DNA of 64,000 nt from SpSt-398 sp041752235 (lineage in GTDB: Bacteria; Bacteroidota; Bacteroidia; Chitinophagales; Chitinophagaceae): contig JBGSHM010000006.1 of assembly GCA_041752235.1 (NCBI GenBank), forward strand, positions 124,001 through 188,000, given 5' to 3'. The position numbers and the translations under genes were made by a program. A model generated the notes under the pieces. The model did no database searches. It was not told where the DNA came from and worked only from the letters and a program-made list of their open reading frames with translations. Shown here piece after piece: positions 43,417-52,568 of this stretch (positions within the stretch are counted from its first letter, which is position 1; each line of letters starts with the position of its first letter).

Positions 43417-44460
43417 ATGAGCCTGATCAATTATAATCTTCCCGGGGCGCCATTTGGCGGAAAAGGGGGTGTTTTTCAATGTATTGATGCCCATACCTGT
43501 GGCAATCCGGTGCGATTGGTACAGTCCGGAGGGCCTGTTCTGGAAGGAAAAGATATGTCGGAAAAACGACAACATTTCCTTCGGGAGTTTGACTGGATCC
43601 GAAAAGGGTTGATGTTTGAACCCCGTGGCCATGATATGATGAGTGGGAGTATCCTTTACCCACCGCATGACCCGGCCAATGACCTGGCTGTTCTGTTTAT
43701 TGAAACAAGTGGATGTCTTCCTATGTGCGGACACGGCACCATTGGCACCATTACGATCGCGGTGGAAAAGGGGCTGGTACATCCAAAGGTTCCCGGTCTG
43801 ATCCGATTGGAAACGCCAGCCGGTTTGGTCGAAGTGCGCTATGTTATGGAAGGGGATAAATGCAAGTCGGTACGTTTGACCAATATCGCCTCCTATCTGG
43901 CAGCCGAAAATCGGGTAGCAACCTGTCCGGAGTTAGGGGAATTAAGAGTGGATGTGGCTTATGGAGGAAATTTTTATGCGATCGTTGATGTACAGGAAAA
44001 CTTTCCCGGACTGGAGCATTTTCCGGCTGATAAACTAATTGCCTGGGCAAGGGAATTACGTAAGGATATTAATGCCCGCTATACATTTGTTCACCCCTTG
44101 AACCCAACAATTCAGGGTTGTTCGCATATTCTCTGGACCGGGAAGGTAATTGACCCCCATGCCACGGCACGGAATGCAGTGTTTTATGGGGATAAGGCAA
44201 TTGATCGGTCCCCTTGTGGTACGGGAACCAGCGCCCGAATGGCACAATGGTATGCCAAAGGGAAATTGAAGAAAGGGGATCTGTTCATTCATGAAAGTAT
44301 CATCGGTAGTCAATTCATAGGGCGTATTGAGGAGGAAACAAGTGTTGATGGACGTCCCGCGATCAGACCTTCGGTTGAAGGATGGGCGCGGATCTATGGA
44401 GTCAATACCATTACCATTGATCCGGGGGATGATGTTTATGCGTATGGATTTCAGGTTTAA
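43417..44460 (+). CDS. 4-hydroxyproline 2-epimerase (proline racemase family)
   Basis: A 347-residue proline-racemase-fold enzyme. Both catalytic thiols are present: Cys104 in PMCGHGTIG and Cys267 in SPCGTGTSARMA, so it is a racemase/epimerase and not the dehydratase form with Thr in place of Cys. It converts trans-4-hydroxy-L-proline to cis-4-hydroxy-D-proline. The presence of the D-hydroxyproline dehydrogenase 11 bp downstream supports this over proline racemase. A TATCTTTA box ends 8 nt before the ATG, so its transcript may be nearly leaderless. Confidence 0.93.
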   Translation: MSLINYNLPGAPFGGKGGVFQCIDAHTCGNPVRLVQSGGPVLEGKDMSEKRQHFLREFDWIRKGLMFEPRGHDMMSGSILYPPHDPANDLAVLFIETSGCLPMCGHGTIGTITIAVEKGLVHPKVPGLIRLETPAGLVEVRYVMEGDKCKSVRLTNIASYLAAENRVATCPELGELRVDVAYGGNFYAIVDVQENFPGLEHFPADKLIAWARELRKDINARYTFVHPLNPTIQGCSHILWTGKVIDPHATARNAVFYGDKAIDRSPCGTGTSARMAQWYAKGKLKKGDLFIHESIIGSQFIGRIEEETSVDGRPAIRPSVEGWARIYGVNTITIDPGDDVYAYGFQV

Positions 44461-44471
44461 TAAATAAGGAA

Positions 44472-45725
44472 ATGAAATGTATCGTCATCGGCGGGGGCAT
44501 TATCGGCCTGAGTTCCGCTTTGTATTTGAAGAGGTCAGGCTGGGAGGTTACTGTATTGGAGAAAGGAGATTTTGAGGACAATTGCTCCTATGGAAATTGT
44601 GGATATATCTGTCCCAGTCATTTTATACCATTGGCCACGCCCGGTATTGTCAAACAAGGGTTGAAATGGATGTGGAATGCCACCAGTCCTTTTTATGTGC
44701 AACCCCGCCTGGACCGGAACCTGATCGACTGGGGGTTAAAATTCATGCGTTCCGCCACCAGGGAACATGTTGACCGGGCGGCTGCTCCATTATGTGAAAT
44801 ATCCCTTCTTAGTCAGAAAGAATATGAAGGTTGGAATCGGGAAGGTTTGTTTTTTGCCTATGAACACAAGGGTTTGATTGAATTGTTTCAAACCGGGCCG
44901 GTGGCGGAACATGCCCGGCATGTGGTGGAAAAGGCCCATGCCCTGGGTTTGACCGATACCAGGCTATTGTCAAAAGAAGAAACCGAAGCCCTGGAGCCAG
45001 GGGTTCGCCTGGATGTATTGGGTTCGATCTATTTTGGCTGTGATGCCCACTGTCACCCGAATACCTTGATGCAAAATTTACGAAAAATGCTTCTGGCCGA
45101 GGGGGTGCAACTTGAACCTCACCAGGAGGTAACCGGATTTGAGAAAGGAAAAGGGAGGATTCAAACGGTCCTGACAAATAAAGGTGCATTTTCAACCGAC
45201 GCGGTGGTGCTGGCCACCGGCTCCTGGAGTCGCGAGGTCGCCAAGCGACTTGACCTGCGGTTGCCTCTGATGCCTGGCCGTGGATATTCCCTGACTCTTG
45301 AGGATTCGCCCTATAAGGTAAACTATCCCTCCATATTGGTCGAAGGCCGGGCAGCCATTACACCGATGGATGGGAACAAGATCCGTTTTGGCGGTACGAT
45401 GGAGATCACTTCCCATACCACTCCACCGCGGATGAACCGCGTAGAAGGAATTTTGAATGCTGTCAAACGATATTACCCAGACTTTGTTATTCCCCTGCCT
45501 ACACCAGACAAAATCTGGTATGGCTACCGTCCATGTTCGGCTGATGGGCTGCCTTATATTGGCCGGGTTAAAAAATGGGATAACCTGGTCGTGGCCACCG
45601 GGCATGCGATGCTGGGGCTTAGCCTTGGTGCCGGAACTGGTAAACTGGTCAGTGAAATACTGAACGAGAAAACAACCTCTATCCCCCTGGATGCGTTTCA
45701 GGTAGAGCGATTCGGAGGCAATTGA
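44472..45725 (+). CDS. FAD-dependent D-hydroxyproline dehydrogenase (DAO family)
   Basis: A 417-residue flavoprotein of the D-amino acid dehydrogenase family: the FAD motif VIGGGIIGLSSALYL, VTVLEKGDFEDNCS, RFGGTMEIT, and the C-terminal PYIGRVKKWDNLVVATGHAMLGLSL (segments) are in place. It oxidises cis-4-hydroxy-D-proline to Delta1-pyrroline-4-hydroxy-2-carboxylate, the substrate of the DapA-like deaminase. It is one polypeptide, unlike the multi-subunit forms in Pseudomonas. It probably uses the respiratory chain or oxygen as acceptor. Confidence 0.92.
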   Translation: MKCIVIGGGIIGLSSALYLKRSGWEVTVLEKGDFEDNCSYGNCGYICPSHFIPLATPGIVKQGLKWMWNATSPFYVQPRLDRNLIDWGLKFMRSATREHVDRAAAPLCEISLLSQKEYEGWNREGLFFAYEHKGLIELFQTGPVAEHARHVVEKAHALGLTDTRLLSKEETEALEPGVRLDVLGSIYFGCDAHCHPNTLMQNLRKMLLAEGVQLEPHQEVTGFEKGKGRIQTVLTNKGAFSTDAVVLATGSWSREVAKRLDLRLPLMPGRGYSLTLEDSPYKVNYPSILVEGRAAITPMDGNKIRFGGTMEITSHTTPPRMNRVEGILNAVKRYYPDFVIPLPTPDKIWYGYRPCSADGLPYIGRVKKWDNLVVATGHAMLGLSLGAGTGKLVSEILNEKTTSIPLDAFQVERFGGN

Positions 45726-45749
45726 TTAACTTTAAAAAAAACACTTGTC

Positions 45750-46580
45750 ATGAAAATAAAAATTTTAAGTTTCTGTCTCCTGGTACTGGGAATTTCGCTT
45801 TCCTCCCAGGCACAGCATAGCCTCTCCAAAAAATGGGAATCAGAAGCCCGGTTTAAAGTTCCTGAGTCCGTCTTTTTTGATAAAACAAACCAGGTCCTGT
45901 ATGTTACCAATATCGACGGTACGGATCCTTGGGCAAAGGATGGAGCAGGGTCATTGGGAAAGTTGGGTTTAGATGGTCATATCATTGCTGCAGAATGGAT
46001 CGGCGGACTGAATGCCCCCAAAGGCATGGCCATGTATGATGGCATGCTTTATATAGCTGATCTGGATCAAATCGTCATTGTGGATCCTTCTACCGGAATC
46101 GAGGTTTCGCGCATCACAATTGCCACTGCCGATGGATTAAATGACGTTAGTATTGATGAACAGGGTGTCATTTTTGTGACGGATTCCAAAGGAGGTAAAC
46201 TGTATCGTATTAAAAACGGAGCCCCTTCCGTTTTGCTCGATGGCCTTAAAGGCCCCAATGGGGTTTTGTGCCACAAGGGGCAGGTTTACCTGTTGAATGA
46301 TGGCGGGTTATATAAGGTGGAAGGTGATGAAGCGAAACTGATCGTGGATGGATTGGAAGGATTTACGGATGGAATAGAACCCGTCAAAGAGGGTGGGTTC
46401 ATCGTTTCCTGTTGGGCAGGCGTGATCTATTTTGTAGACCTGACCGGAAAAAAAGAGCTTTTAATCGATGGACGTCAAGGAAAGATCAATTCTGCTGATA
46501 TCGGGTATGATCCCGAAAAAAGGATCGTTTATGTTCCCACTTTTTGGAAAAATTCCGTGGTAGCTTACGAACTAAAGTAA
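45750..46580 (+). CDS. Exported beta-propeller protein (SMP-30/NHL-like)
   Basis: A 276-residue protein with a signal peptide (KILSFCLLVLGISLSSQAQ). The mature part carries propeller blades: SVFFDKTNQVLYVTNIDGT, GLNAPKGMAMYDGMLYIADL, GLNDVSIDEQGVIFVTDSK, LKGPNGVLCHKGQVYLLND and SADIGYDPEKRIVYVPTFW (read as blade starts). The pattern resembles SMP-30/gluconolactonase and NHL proteins. A periplasmic lactonase or binding role is possible; a link to hydroxyproline use is not evident. It lies 24 bp after the dehydrogenase. Confidence 0.8.
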   Translation: MKIKILSFCLLVLGISLSSQAQHSLSKKWESEARFKVPESVFFDKTNQVLYVTNIDGTDPWAKDGAGSLGKLGLDGHIIAAEWIGGLNAPKGMAMYDGMLYIADLDQIVIVDPSTGIEVSRITIATADGLNDVSIDEQGVIFVTDSKGGKLYRIKNGAPSVLLDGLKGPNGVLCHKGQVYLLNDGGLYKVEGDEAKLIVDGLEGFTDGIEPVKEGGFIVSCWAGVIYFVDLTGKKELLIDGRQGKINSADIGYDPEKRIVYVPTFWKNSVVAYELK

Positions 46581-46615
46581 CAAATCTATAACGCAGGAAT
46601 TGATAATTTCACCAC

Positions 46616-48214
46616 ATGGAATTTTTGTCCCAACGAATCCCTTACCGCGAAACAAAGCAGTTTTCCAGGATCGTGCTGGATCATATAGACCAGGCTGCTC
46701 CGCTTCGTCCTTTTTATGCCCATGCTGTTTCCAGAGCGGGATTTGAAGCGGCCATCAAGGCCCGTCAATCTTTCCAAACAGACCGGGAAACCCTGTATTC
46801 TCATTTACAGAAACAATATAAAGGTTTGGTTCTTCCTGAAATATTGAAAAAAAACCTAGATGACCTTCGTTCAGAGATAACGTTTACAATTACAACCGCG
46901 CATCAACCTAACCTTTTCACCGGCCCTCTCTATGTCATTTACAAGATCCTGCATGCGATCCAATTAGCCAGGCATCTTTCCGAGCAATTCCCAGATAAGA
47001 AATTTGTTCCGGTATATTATATGGGTTCCGAGGATGCAGACCTGGACGAACTGGGGCATTTGTTTTTAAATGGGGAGCGATTGGATTGGGATACAACCCA
47101 ATCGGGTGCGGTAGGGAGAATGAAAGTCGATAAAGGATTGTTGAAATTGATCGATCAGATCGCCGGGCAGGAAGGGGTGCAACCATTTGGGAAAGAGATC
47201 GTCGATATCCTGAAAGAATGTTTTAAACAGGATGTTTCCATTCAACAGGGTACTTTTCATTTGCTCCATCAGTTGTTTAGTGAGTGGGGTCTGGTGGTTT
47301 TGATCGCCGACGCGCCTGCACTCAAGAAAAAAATGATCCCGGTTTTTCAGGAGGACCTATTGGAACAAACCCCTTCACAAATAGTAGAGCAAACCTCTGC
47401 CCAATTAGGAAAGGAATATAAAGTGCAGGCCAGTCCCCGGGCCATTAACCTCTTCTATATGGTGGATGGGATCCGCAACCGGATCGAGTCAACCGTCGAT
47501 GGTTTTCAGGTGGTGGATACGGAAATTCAGTTTACAAAAGAGGATCTTTTTAAAGAATTAGATCAACACCCGGAGCGGTTTAGTCCCAATGTTATTCTCC
47601 GTGGATTATATCAGGAGACCATTCTGCCCAATATCGCCTTTATTGGAGGGGGAGGGGAGTTGGCCTATTGGCTTCAGCTAAAACAACTGTTCACGCATTA
47701 TAAAGTGCCTTACCCGGTGTTGGTCTTGCGTAATTCCTTTTTGGTGGTTGAAAAGCCATGGATGGAAAAAATTGGTAAAACCGGTTTTGACCTTGTTGAT
47801 TTTTTTCATCCCCTTCGTGAATTGATGGATCAGTTTGTAAGCCGGGAATCAAAAAATGTCATTCGGTTAAATGGTACCTTAACCGATACCGAAGCCATTT
47901 TTGACCGGATCAAATCACAGGCAGGTGCTGTTGACCCCACACTGGCTAACCATACCGAAGCCCTCAAGGTGCAGGCGGTTAAAAAGCTAAAGGAACTCGA
48001 AAAGAAAATGTTACGTGCGGAGAAACGGAAATTTGCCGATCAGCAAAGGCAATTGGCGCATATCAAAGACCGATTATTTCCCGGAGAAGGTTTGCAGGAA
48101 CGCGTGGACAATTTTATACCGTATTATGCCAAGTGGGGGAGAGGTTTTCTGGAGCACTTACTGGTTCATTCTCTTTCTATGGAACAGGAGTTCACCCTAC
48201 TTAAAGAAAGGTAA
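46616..48214 (+). CDS. bshC: Bacillithiol biosynthesis cysteine-adding enzyme BshC
   Basis: A 532-residue protein that matches BshC in length and landmarks. It has an N-terminal Rossmann core with TTAHQPNLFTGPLYVIYKI, YYMGSEDADLDELGH, PNVILRGLYQETILPNIAFIGGGGELAYWLQL (segments) and a C-terminal coiled coil (KKLKELEKKMLRAEKRKFADQQ region). It adds cysteine to glucosaminyl-malate to form bacillithiol. It stands alone here, with no bshA or bshB nearby; ytxJ is 35 kb away. Confidence 0.94.
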   Translation: MEFLSQRIPYRETKQFSRIVLDHIDQAAPLRPFYAHAVSRAGFEAAIKARQSFQTDRETLYSHLQKQYKGLVLPEILKKNLDDLRSEITFTITTAHQPNLFTGPLYVIYKILHAIQLARHLSEQFPDKKFVPVYYMGSEDADLDELGHLFLNGERLDWDTTQSGAVGRMKVDKGLLKLIDQIAGQEGVQPFGKEIVDILKECFKQDVSIQQGTFHLLHQLFSEWGLVVLIADAPALKKKMIPVFQEDLLEQTPSQIVEQTSAQLGKEYKVQASPRAINLFYMVDGIRNRIESTVDGFQVVDTEIQFTKEDLFKELDQHPERFSPNVILRGLYQETILPNIAFIGGGGELAYWLQLKQLFTHYKVPYPVLVLRNSFLVVEKPWMEKIGKTGFDLVDFFHPLRELMDQFVSRESKNVIRLNGTLTDTEAIFDRIKSQAGAVDPTLANHTEALKVQAVKKLKELEKKMLRAEKRKFADQQRQLAHIKDRLFPGEGLQERVDNFIPYYAKWGRGFLEHLLVHSLSMEQEFTLLKER

Positions 48215-48247
48215 AGAGCTGCTATTCATTTTACATGGGCAAATCCA

Positions 48248-50410
48248 TTAAGCCTGTAGTACAGGCTGCTGTTCCAAATAGAATTTTATTCCTTCGAGTA
48301 CACCTTTTGACAATCGTTCCCTGGCAAAATAGATGTCTTCCATACCGCGAAGGCTTTCCAACTCCGGGCTGTAATTGCCCACAACAATACCTCGCGTTTT
48401 TCCCACCAGCATATCGATGTCATTGCCACTATTTCCAGCGGAGATAATTTGGCCAGGATTCAGTCCCCATTTTTCAGCCACGAATTGAACAGCGCTTCCT
48501 TTGTCGGCACGCACAGGAAGAAAATCAAGATATCGGTTTTCAGTAAGTAAAACTTTAAAACTTAGCTTTTGTTCCTCCAGTGCCTTCTCAATCATGGCGA
48601 GGTATTCAAGGGAAAATTGAGGTTCGGTATAATAGCTCAGTTTAAATGGCCACTGGGCTTCTTGTTCTTGCAAACGAATGCCTGGAATTTTTTGCAGTGC
48701 TTTTTCCAGCGTTTCCCTGTCCCACTGGGAGGTAATGTTTTTTTCCCAATCCGTATCGGCAATATAATCATGCCCATAATAAATCTCTGATCCGGCGGAA
48801 CAGATCAAGGCATCCGGTACAGGCAGATCATATTCGAGGATGGCCGATTTAGTCAATTCAAAGTTTCGTCCACTTGCTATGCCAAAGGCAAAGTCCATTT
48901 TATGGGCATTGATCCAATGTGATAGTTCCCGGAGTCCATATATATCTTTTCCCTCTGCGATGGTGCCATCCAGGTCTGTTACCAGGAACCATTTTTTTTC
49001 TGTGGTGCCGGTCTGCTCCTTGTTGGCTTTTGGATGGAGGATGGACATGACTTTTTGCACATAGGTTTCTGCATGTACATCCCAGGCATAGTGTTCGTTC
49101 ACTCCCAAGACACCCTTTTCAGAGAACATTTGCCATTTTGCCCGGTCACTTATGATGGATTTAATGGCTTGCGCAATGGTTGCAGGATCTTCTACATCGG
49201 TGAGTATTCCATTCTGGCAGGTTTCCAGGATTTCCCGGGGCCCCCCTGTTGGGGATGCGATGACCGGCAGTCCGCAGGAAGCGGATTCAACAATAGTTAA
49301 CCCAAAATTCTCACCGGGTGTAGCATTGACAAAAACGCCTTTGCTGTGCGCAGCAATTCGATAGATCTCGGGAACTTCTTTTTGTGGGTCATTTTTTTTA
49401 GGAATGGCCAGTTTCCCATATAGGTCGTATTTATCCAATAATAAAAGGAGATTGGTGAGGGTCTCTCGTTCGTCCTCTGGCATCTGACTGATTTCTTTGC
49501 GTACACCGGCAAATATGGCGAGATTGGCCATAGACTGCAATTCTTTGTCTTCACCGTAGGCTTGAATAATTGTTTCGAAGTTTTTCCTTTTGTCTGGTCT
49601 GCCAATGGAAACAATCAAAGGCTTATCGTAATTGAATAAAAAGCGTTTTATTTCTGATGAAATTCGGTGTAGGGCTTGCTCCTGCGCTGGCTCCATAGTA
49701 AAATGAGACAAGCTTTGTCGATAATAGGGATAAAATACTTCCCGATCAATACCAGGGGGTATTACTGTGAAATGGCCCAGTGCGTGATTGTCGTACAGGG
49801 CATAATGTGTATCAATCTCATGTTGGGTACTGGTGATAATCAGCGCTGCTTCCTTTAATACTGTTTCCTCTGTTTCGATCCTTTTTTGCATTTGAAATTG
49901 GAGCTCTATCTTTTCCCTACTCATCCCTTGACGAAGGAGAATATTCTGTTTATTCCGTCCCAGGGAGTGCCCCGTTGATAGAAGTGGAATTTTCCAGTGT
50001 TTACTCAAGGCCAAAGCAATATAATTTCCATCCGCATAATGCCCATGTACTATATGTGGCTGATCATTCTCTTTTTGGGTAAATTGAATGGTATGCTGAA
50101 TGAATTCGGATAGAAATTCCCACAGTGTTTCTTTTTTCCGGTAACGATTTCCTCCACAAGTTATTCGGATAATTCGCGCTTTTTCATTTACGGGTTCAAT
50201 TTCCTGCCCGTACTCCGCGCTTACTTTTTTATCAATTATACGTCGGGTGAACAAATCAACTTTCCTGACCTGTGGGTGAGAAGACAAGGCGTTAAGTAAT
50301 TCAAGGACATATTTAACCTGCCCTCCAGTGTCCTGATCTTTTCCAATTTCAGGTTTTTGCGCCCGGATAAGTCCATGCGGACTAAATAATTGTATGTATA
50401 GTCCCTTCAT
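48248..50410 (-). CDS. Sucrose-phosphate synthase fused to sucrose-phosphatase-like HAD domain
   Basis: A 720-residue bimodular protein. Residues 1-460 form a GT4 glycosyltransferase of the sucrose-phosphate synthase type: SPHGLIRAQKPEIGKDQDTGGQVKYV (segments) with the DTGGQ glycine loop, HGHYADGNYIAL, STGHSLGRNKQ, RPDKRKNFETII and the donor site TPGENFGLTIVESASCGLP. A HAD phosphatase domain begins about residue 478 (LVTDLDGTIAEG) and continues with SAGNSGNDIDML. It would make sucrose-6-phosphate and then sucrose. It is divergent from a GH32-like gene; AT content appears higher than in neighbours, as if acquired. Confidence 0.9.
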   Translation of the reverse strand: MKGLYIQLFSPHGLIRAQKPEIGKDQDTGGQVKYVLELLNALSSHPQVRKVDLFTRRIIDKKVSAEYGQEIEPVNEKARIIRITCGGNRYRKKETLWEFLSEFIQHTIQFTQKENDQPHIVHGHYADGNYIALALSKHWKIPLLSTGHSLGRNKQNILLRQGMSREKIELQFQMQKRIETEETVLKEAALIITSTQHEIDTHYALYDNHALGHFTVIPPGIDREVFYPYYRQSLSHFTMEPAQEQALHRISSEIKRFLFNYDKPLIVSIGRPDKRKNFETIIQAYGEDKELQSMANLAIFAGVRKEISQMPEDERETLTNLLLLLDKYDLYGKLAIPKKNDPQKEVPEIYRIAAHSKGVFVNATPGENFGLTIVESASCGLPVIASPTGGPREILETCQNGILTDVEDPATIAQAIKSIISDRAKWQMFSEKGVLGVNEHYAWDVHAETYVQKVMSILHPKANKEQTGTTEKKWFLVTDLDGTIAEGKDIYGLRELSHWINAHKMDFAFGIASGRNFELTKSAILEYDLPVPDALICSAGSEIYYGHDYIADTDWEKNITSQWDRETLEKALQKIPGIRLQEQEAQWPFKLSYYTEPQFSLEYLAMIEKALEEQKLSFKVLLTENRYLDFLPVRADKGSAVQFVAEKWGLNPGQIISAGNSGNDIDMLVGKTRGIVVGNYSPELESLRGMEDIYFARERLSKGVLEGIKFYLEQQPVLQA

Positions 50411-50460
50411 GTCCTAGTCACAATTTCGAATAATTGAAGTTAGCCATTTTCATTGAGAAA

Positions 50461-50468
50461 TACCTTTG
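50461..50468 (+). promoter_or_regulatory. -7 promoter box TACCTTTG for the GH32-like gene
   Basis: Exact TAnnTTTG match, 44 nt before the ATG of the GH32-like gene, in the 102-bp divergent region shared with the sucrose-phosphate synthase gene. Confidence 0.55.
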
Positions 50469-50512
50469 TATATTTAAAGAAATCATATCCAAAAAATTAT
50501 AATTAATGCTTT

Positions 50513-51994
50513 ATGTACTCAGGTTCAGGGTATAGTGACTGGGAAATTGGAGATGTAACAATGATCATTGATAATGGTGTTTATCATTTATTTCATTTGA
50601 TCATACCTAATCATGATTATATCGCTCATGCGGTATCAACTGATGGGATAAGTTGGAAGCGTGTTAGTAATGCGTTATTTGTGGGTGAACCAGGAGAATG
50701 GGATGATGACATGCTATGGACAATGCATGTGTGTAAGCAGGATGAGAAGTTCCGTATGTATTATACAGGACTACGTCGAAAAGATAAAGGAGTGGTTACA
50801 CGAATAGGGATAGCAGAATCGGATGATCTCTTGAAATGGGTCAAAGTAAAGCATGCTGCTTATCCGCTGGGGCCTTCAGATGGGACAGATTATGAATCGC
50901 TTTCAAATAATCCAAGGAATTGGTTGAGTTTTCGGGATCCTTTTTTTATGGAGGTTAATCAGGAATCCTATATGTTGCTTTGTGCGCGAGTGGGTAAAGG
51001 TCCTGTATCCAGACGCGGGTGTGTGGGTTTATTCAAATGGTCTGGTGAACGATATCTGGCGCTTCCTCCGTTAATGCATCCCATGGCGTATGATGATGTG
51101 GAATGTCCTTGTGGGTTTGAATTGGATGGAAAATATTATCTGATCGGTTCTATCCGGGAGGATGTGAAAGTGAGGTATTGGTTTGCAGATAAATTTCTTG
51201 GTGAATATCATTGTTTTCATGCGGATGTGCTAATGCCGCAGGGCAATTATGCGGCCCGAATCTTGAAAGACAACGATCATTTACTGATCTACAATTTTTT
51301 TTATACTCATGGTCAAGTCAATTCGCTTCGGGTATTTCCACCACCGAAGGAATTAGGTACGGATGGGAAAGGAAGGCTTGTTTTAAAATCCTATTACCGC
51401 TGGGATGAAATGGCGTCTCAGCCAGTCTCACTTGATTCATTAGGCCATCCCATTCCCTTGTTTGAGAATCCGACCAATCGATTGGAATTTGAGGACGGGA
51501 AATGGACCTGTGGAGCGAGGAGTGGGTATGATATCTTTTGGTGGCCCAGGCCTTCTGCGAATTATATTTGGGAAGGTCGTTTAAAGGTTGAAGGTATGGG
51601 GAAATTTGGCCTGACAGTTTGTACAGACGAGGAAGCCAATGGGTATTATATTTCTTTTGACCTAATCAATGGGCTGGTTCAATTTCGTGCCTGGGGCTAT
51701 AATGCGAATAATCAAAAAAAGAATTTTGTATTTGAGAATATTCAATCCAATACGATCACCGTTCCTCATGACAGGGCTGTGGATTTCCGGCTGATTGTAT
51801 TTGGAAATTATCTGGAGCTTTCCGTGGATGGGGTAGTAAAAATCACTTTAATTGACTATCAATGGTCGGGGTCAGGCTTGGGGTTATATTCAGCGTCTTC
51901 CATCATTTCTTTGCAGGAATCCACCATTCGAAGTCTGCCTGCCGTGATTGATGAATATGCCAGTCAGGAGGAGGCGGAAAAGAAGGCCGTTTAA
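50513..51994 (+). CDS. Divergent GH32-like protein (beta-fructosidase fold)
   Basis: A 493-residue cytoplasmic protein, no signal peptide. Residues 10-330 form a five-bladed propeller like GH32: GDVTMIIDNGVYHLFHL holds Asp14 where the nucleophile of WMNDPNG should be, FRDPFF (Arg141, Asp142) is the RDP motif and DDVECPCGFELDGKYYL (Glu197) the ECP acid/base motif. Residues 340-480 form a beta-sandwich (KFGLTVCTDEEANGYYISFDL, segments). The first motif is strongly altered, so activity is uncertain. Position beside the sucrose-phosphate synthase suggests sucrose or fructoside turnover. AT-rich relative to flanks. Confidence 0.82.
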   Translation: MYSGSGYSDWEIGDVTMIIDNGVYHLFHLIIPNHDYIAHAVSTDGISWKRVSNALFVGEPGEWDDDMLWTMHVCKQDEKFRMYYTGLRRKDKGVVTRIGIAESDDLLKWVKVKHAAYPLGPSDGTDYESLSNNPRNWLSFRDPFFMEVNQESYMLLCARVGKGPVSRRGCVGLFKWSGERYLALPPLMHPMAYDDVECPCGFELDGKYYLIGSIREDVKVRYWFADKFLGEYHCFHADVLMPQGNYAARILKDNDHLLIYNFFYTHGQVNSLRVFPPPKELGTDGKGRLVLKSYYRWDEMASQPVSLDSLGHPIPLFENPTNRLEFEDGKWTCGARSGYDIFWWPRPSANYIWEGRLKVEGMGKFGLTVCTDEEANGYYISFDLINGLVQFRAWGYNANNQKKNFVFENIQSNTITVPHDRAVDFRLIVFGNYLELSVDGVVKITLIDYQWSGSGLGLYSASSIISLQESTIRSLPAVIDEYASQEEAEKKAV

Positions 51995-52518
51995 TCAAAT
52001 TTATTTTCCCAACCATCTTTCTTCAGCTTCTCTACTTTTTCGATCACTTCATTATTCAGTTTTTCTTTATAAGAAGTAACTGCAGCAGATACCATTGGTT
52101 CAAAAGCGCCGATAATCTCAGCGGCCAGGATGCCCGCATTTTTGGAGGCATTGAGTGCTACGGTAGCAACCGGAACACCATTGGGCATTTGAAGTATAGA
52201 TAGTACAGAATCCCAGCCGTCTATTGAATTGGAGGACTTGATGGGGACCCCGATCACCGGTAAAGGTGTTATAGAGGCCACCATGCCTGGCAGATGCGCG
52301 GCGCCACCAGCCCCGGCAATGATTACTTTCAGACCTCTTTCCCTCGCTTTTTGGGCGTACTCCACCATCCGAAGGGGTGTGCGATGTGCCGAAACCACGG
52401 TCACTTCATGAGCGATCTTGAACTCCTTCAGGATATCTGATGCAGCCTGCATAACAGATAGGTCGGAGTCGGATCCCATGATGATGCCGACGAGTGGGGG
52501 CGTAGAAGATTGGGGCAT
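51991..52518 (-). CDS. purE: N5-carboxyaminoimidazole ribonucleotide mutase
   Basis: A 175-residue class I PurE: VGIIMGSDSDLSVM, the His of TVVSAHRTPLRM, IIAGAGGAAHLPGMVAS and PVIGVPIKSS are all present. It converts N5-CAIR to CAIR in purine synthesis, working with PurK, whose gene lies 6 kb away beyond an RND operon. Its stop codon overlaps that of the convergent GH32-like gene. A TAATTTTG box lies 23 nt upstream. Confidence 0.96.
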   Translation of the reverse strand: MPQSSTPPLVGIIMGSDSDLSVMQAASDILKEFKIAHEVTVVSAHRTPLRMVEYAQKARERGLKVIIAGAGGAAHLPGMVASITPLPVIGVPIKSSNSIDGWDSVLSILQMPNGVPVATVALNASKNAGILAAEIIGAFEPMVSAAVTSYKEKLNNEVIEKVEKLKKDGWENKFD

Positions 52519-52541
52519 ATATGTTTGATGATTAGAAGAGG

Positions 52542-52549
52542 CAAAATTA
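52542..52549 (-). promoter_or_regulatory. -7 promoter box TAATTTTG for purE
   Basis: Exact TAnnTTTG match on the minus strand, 23 nt before the purE start codon. Confidence 0.55.
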
Positions 52550-52568
52550 CGGGCTTTTATCTGTAACC

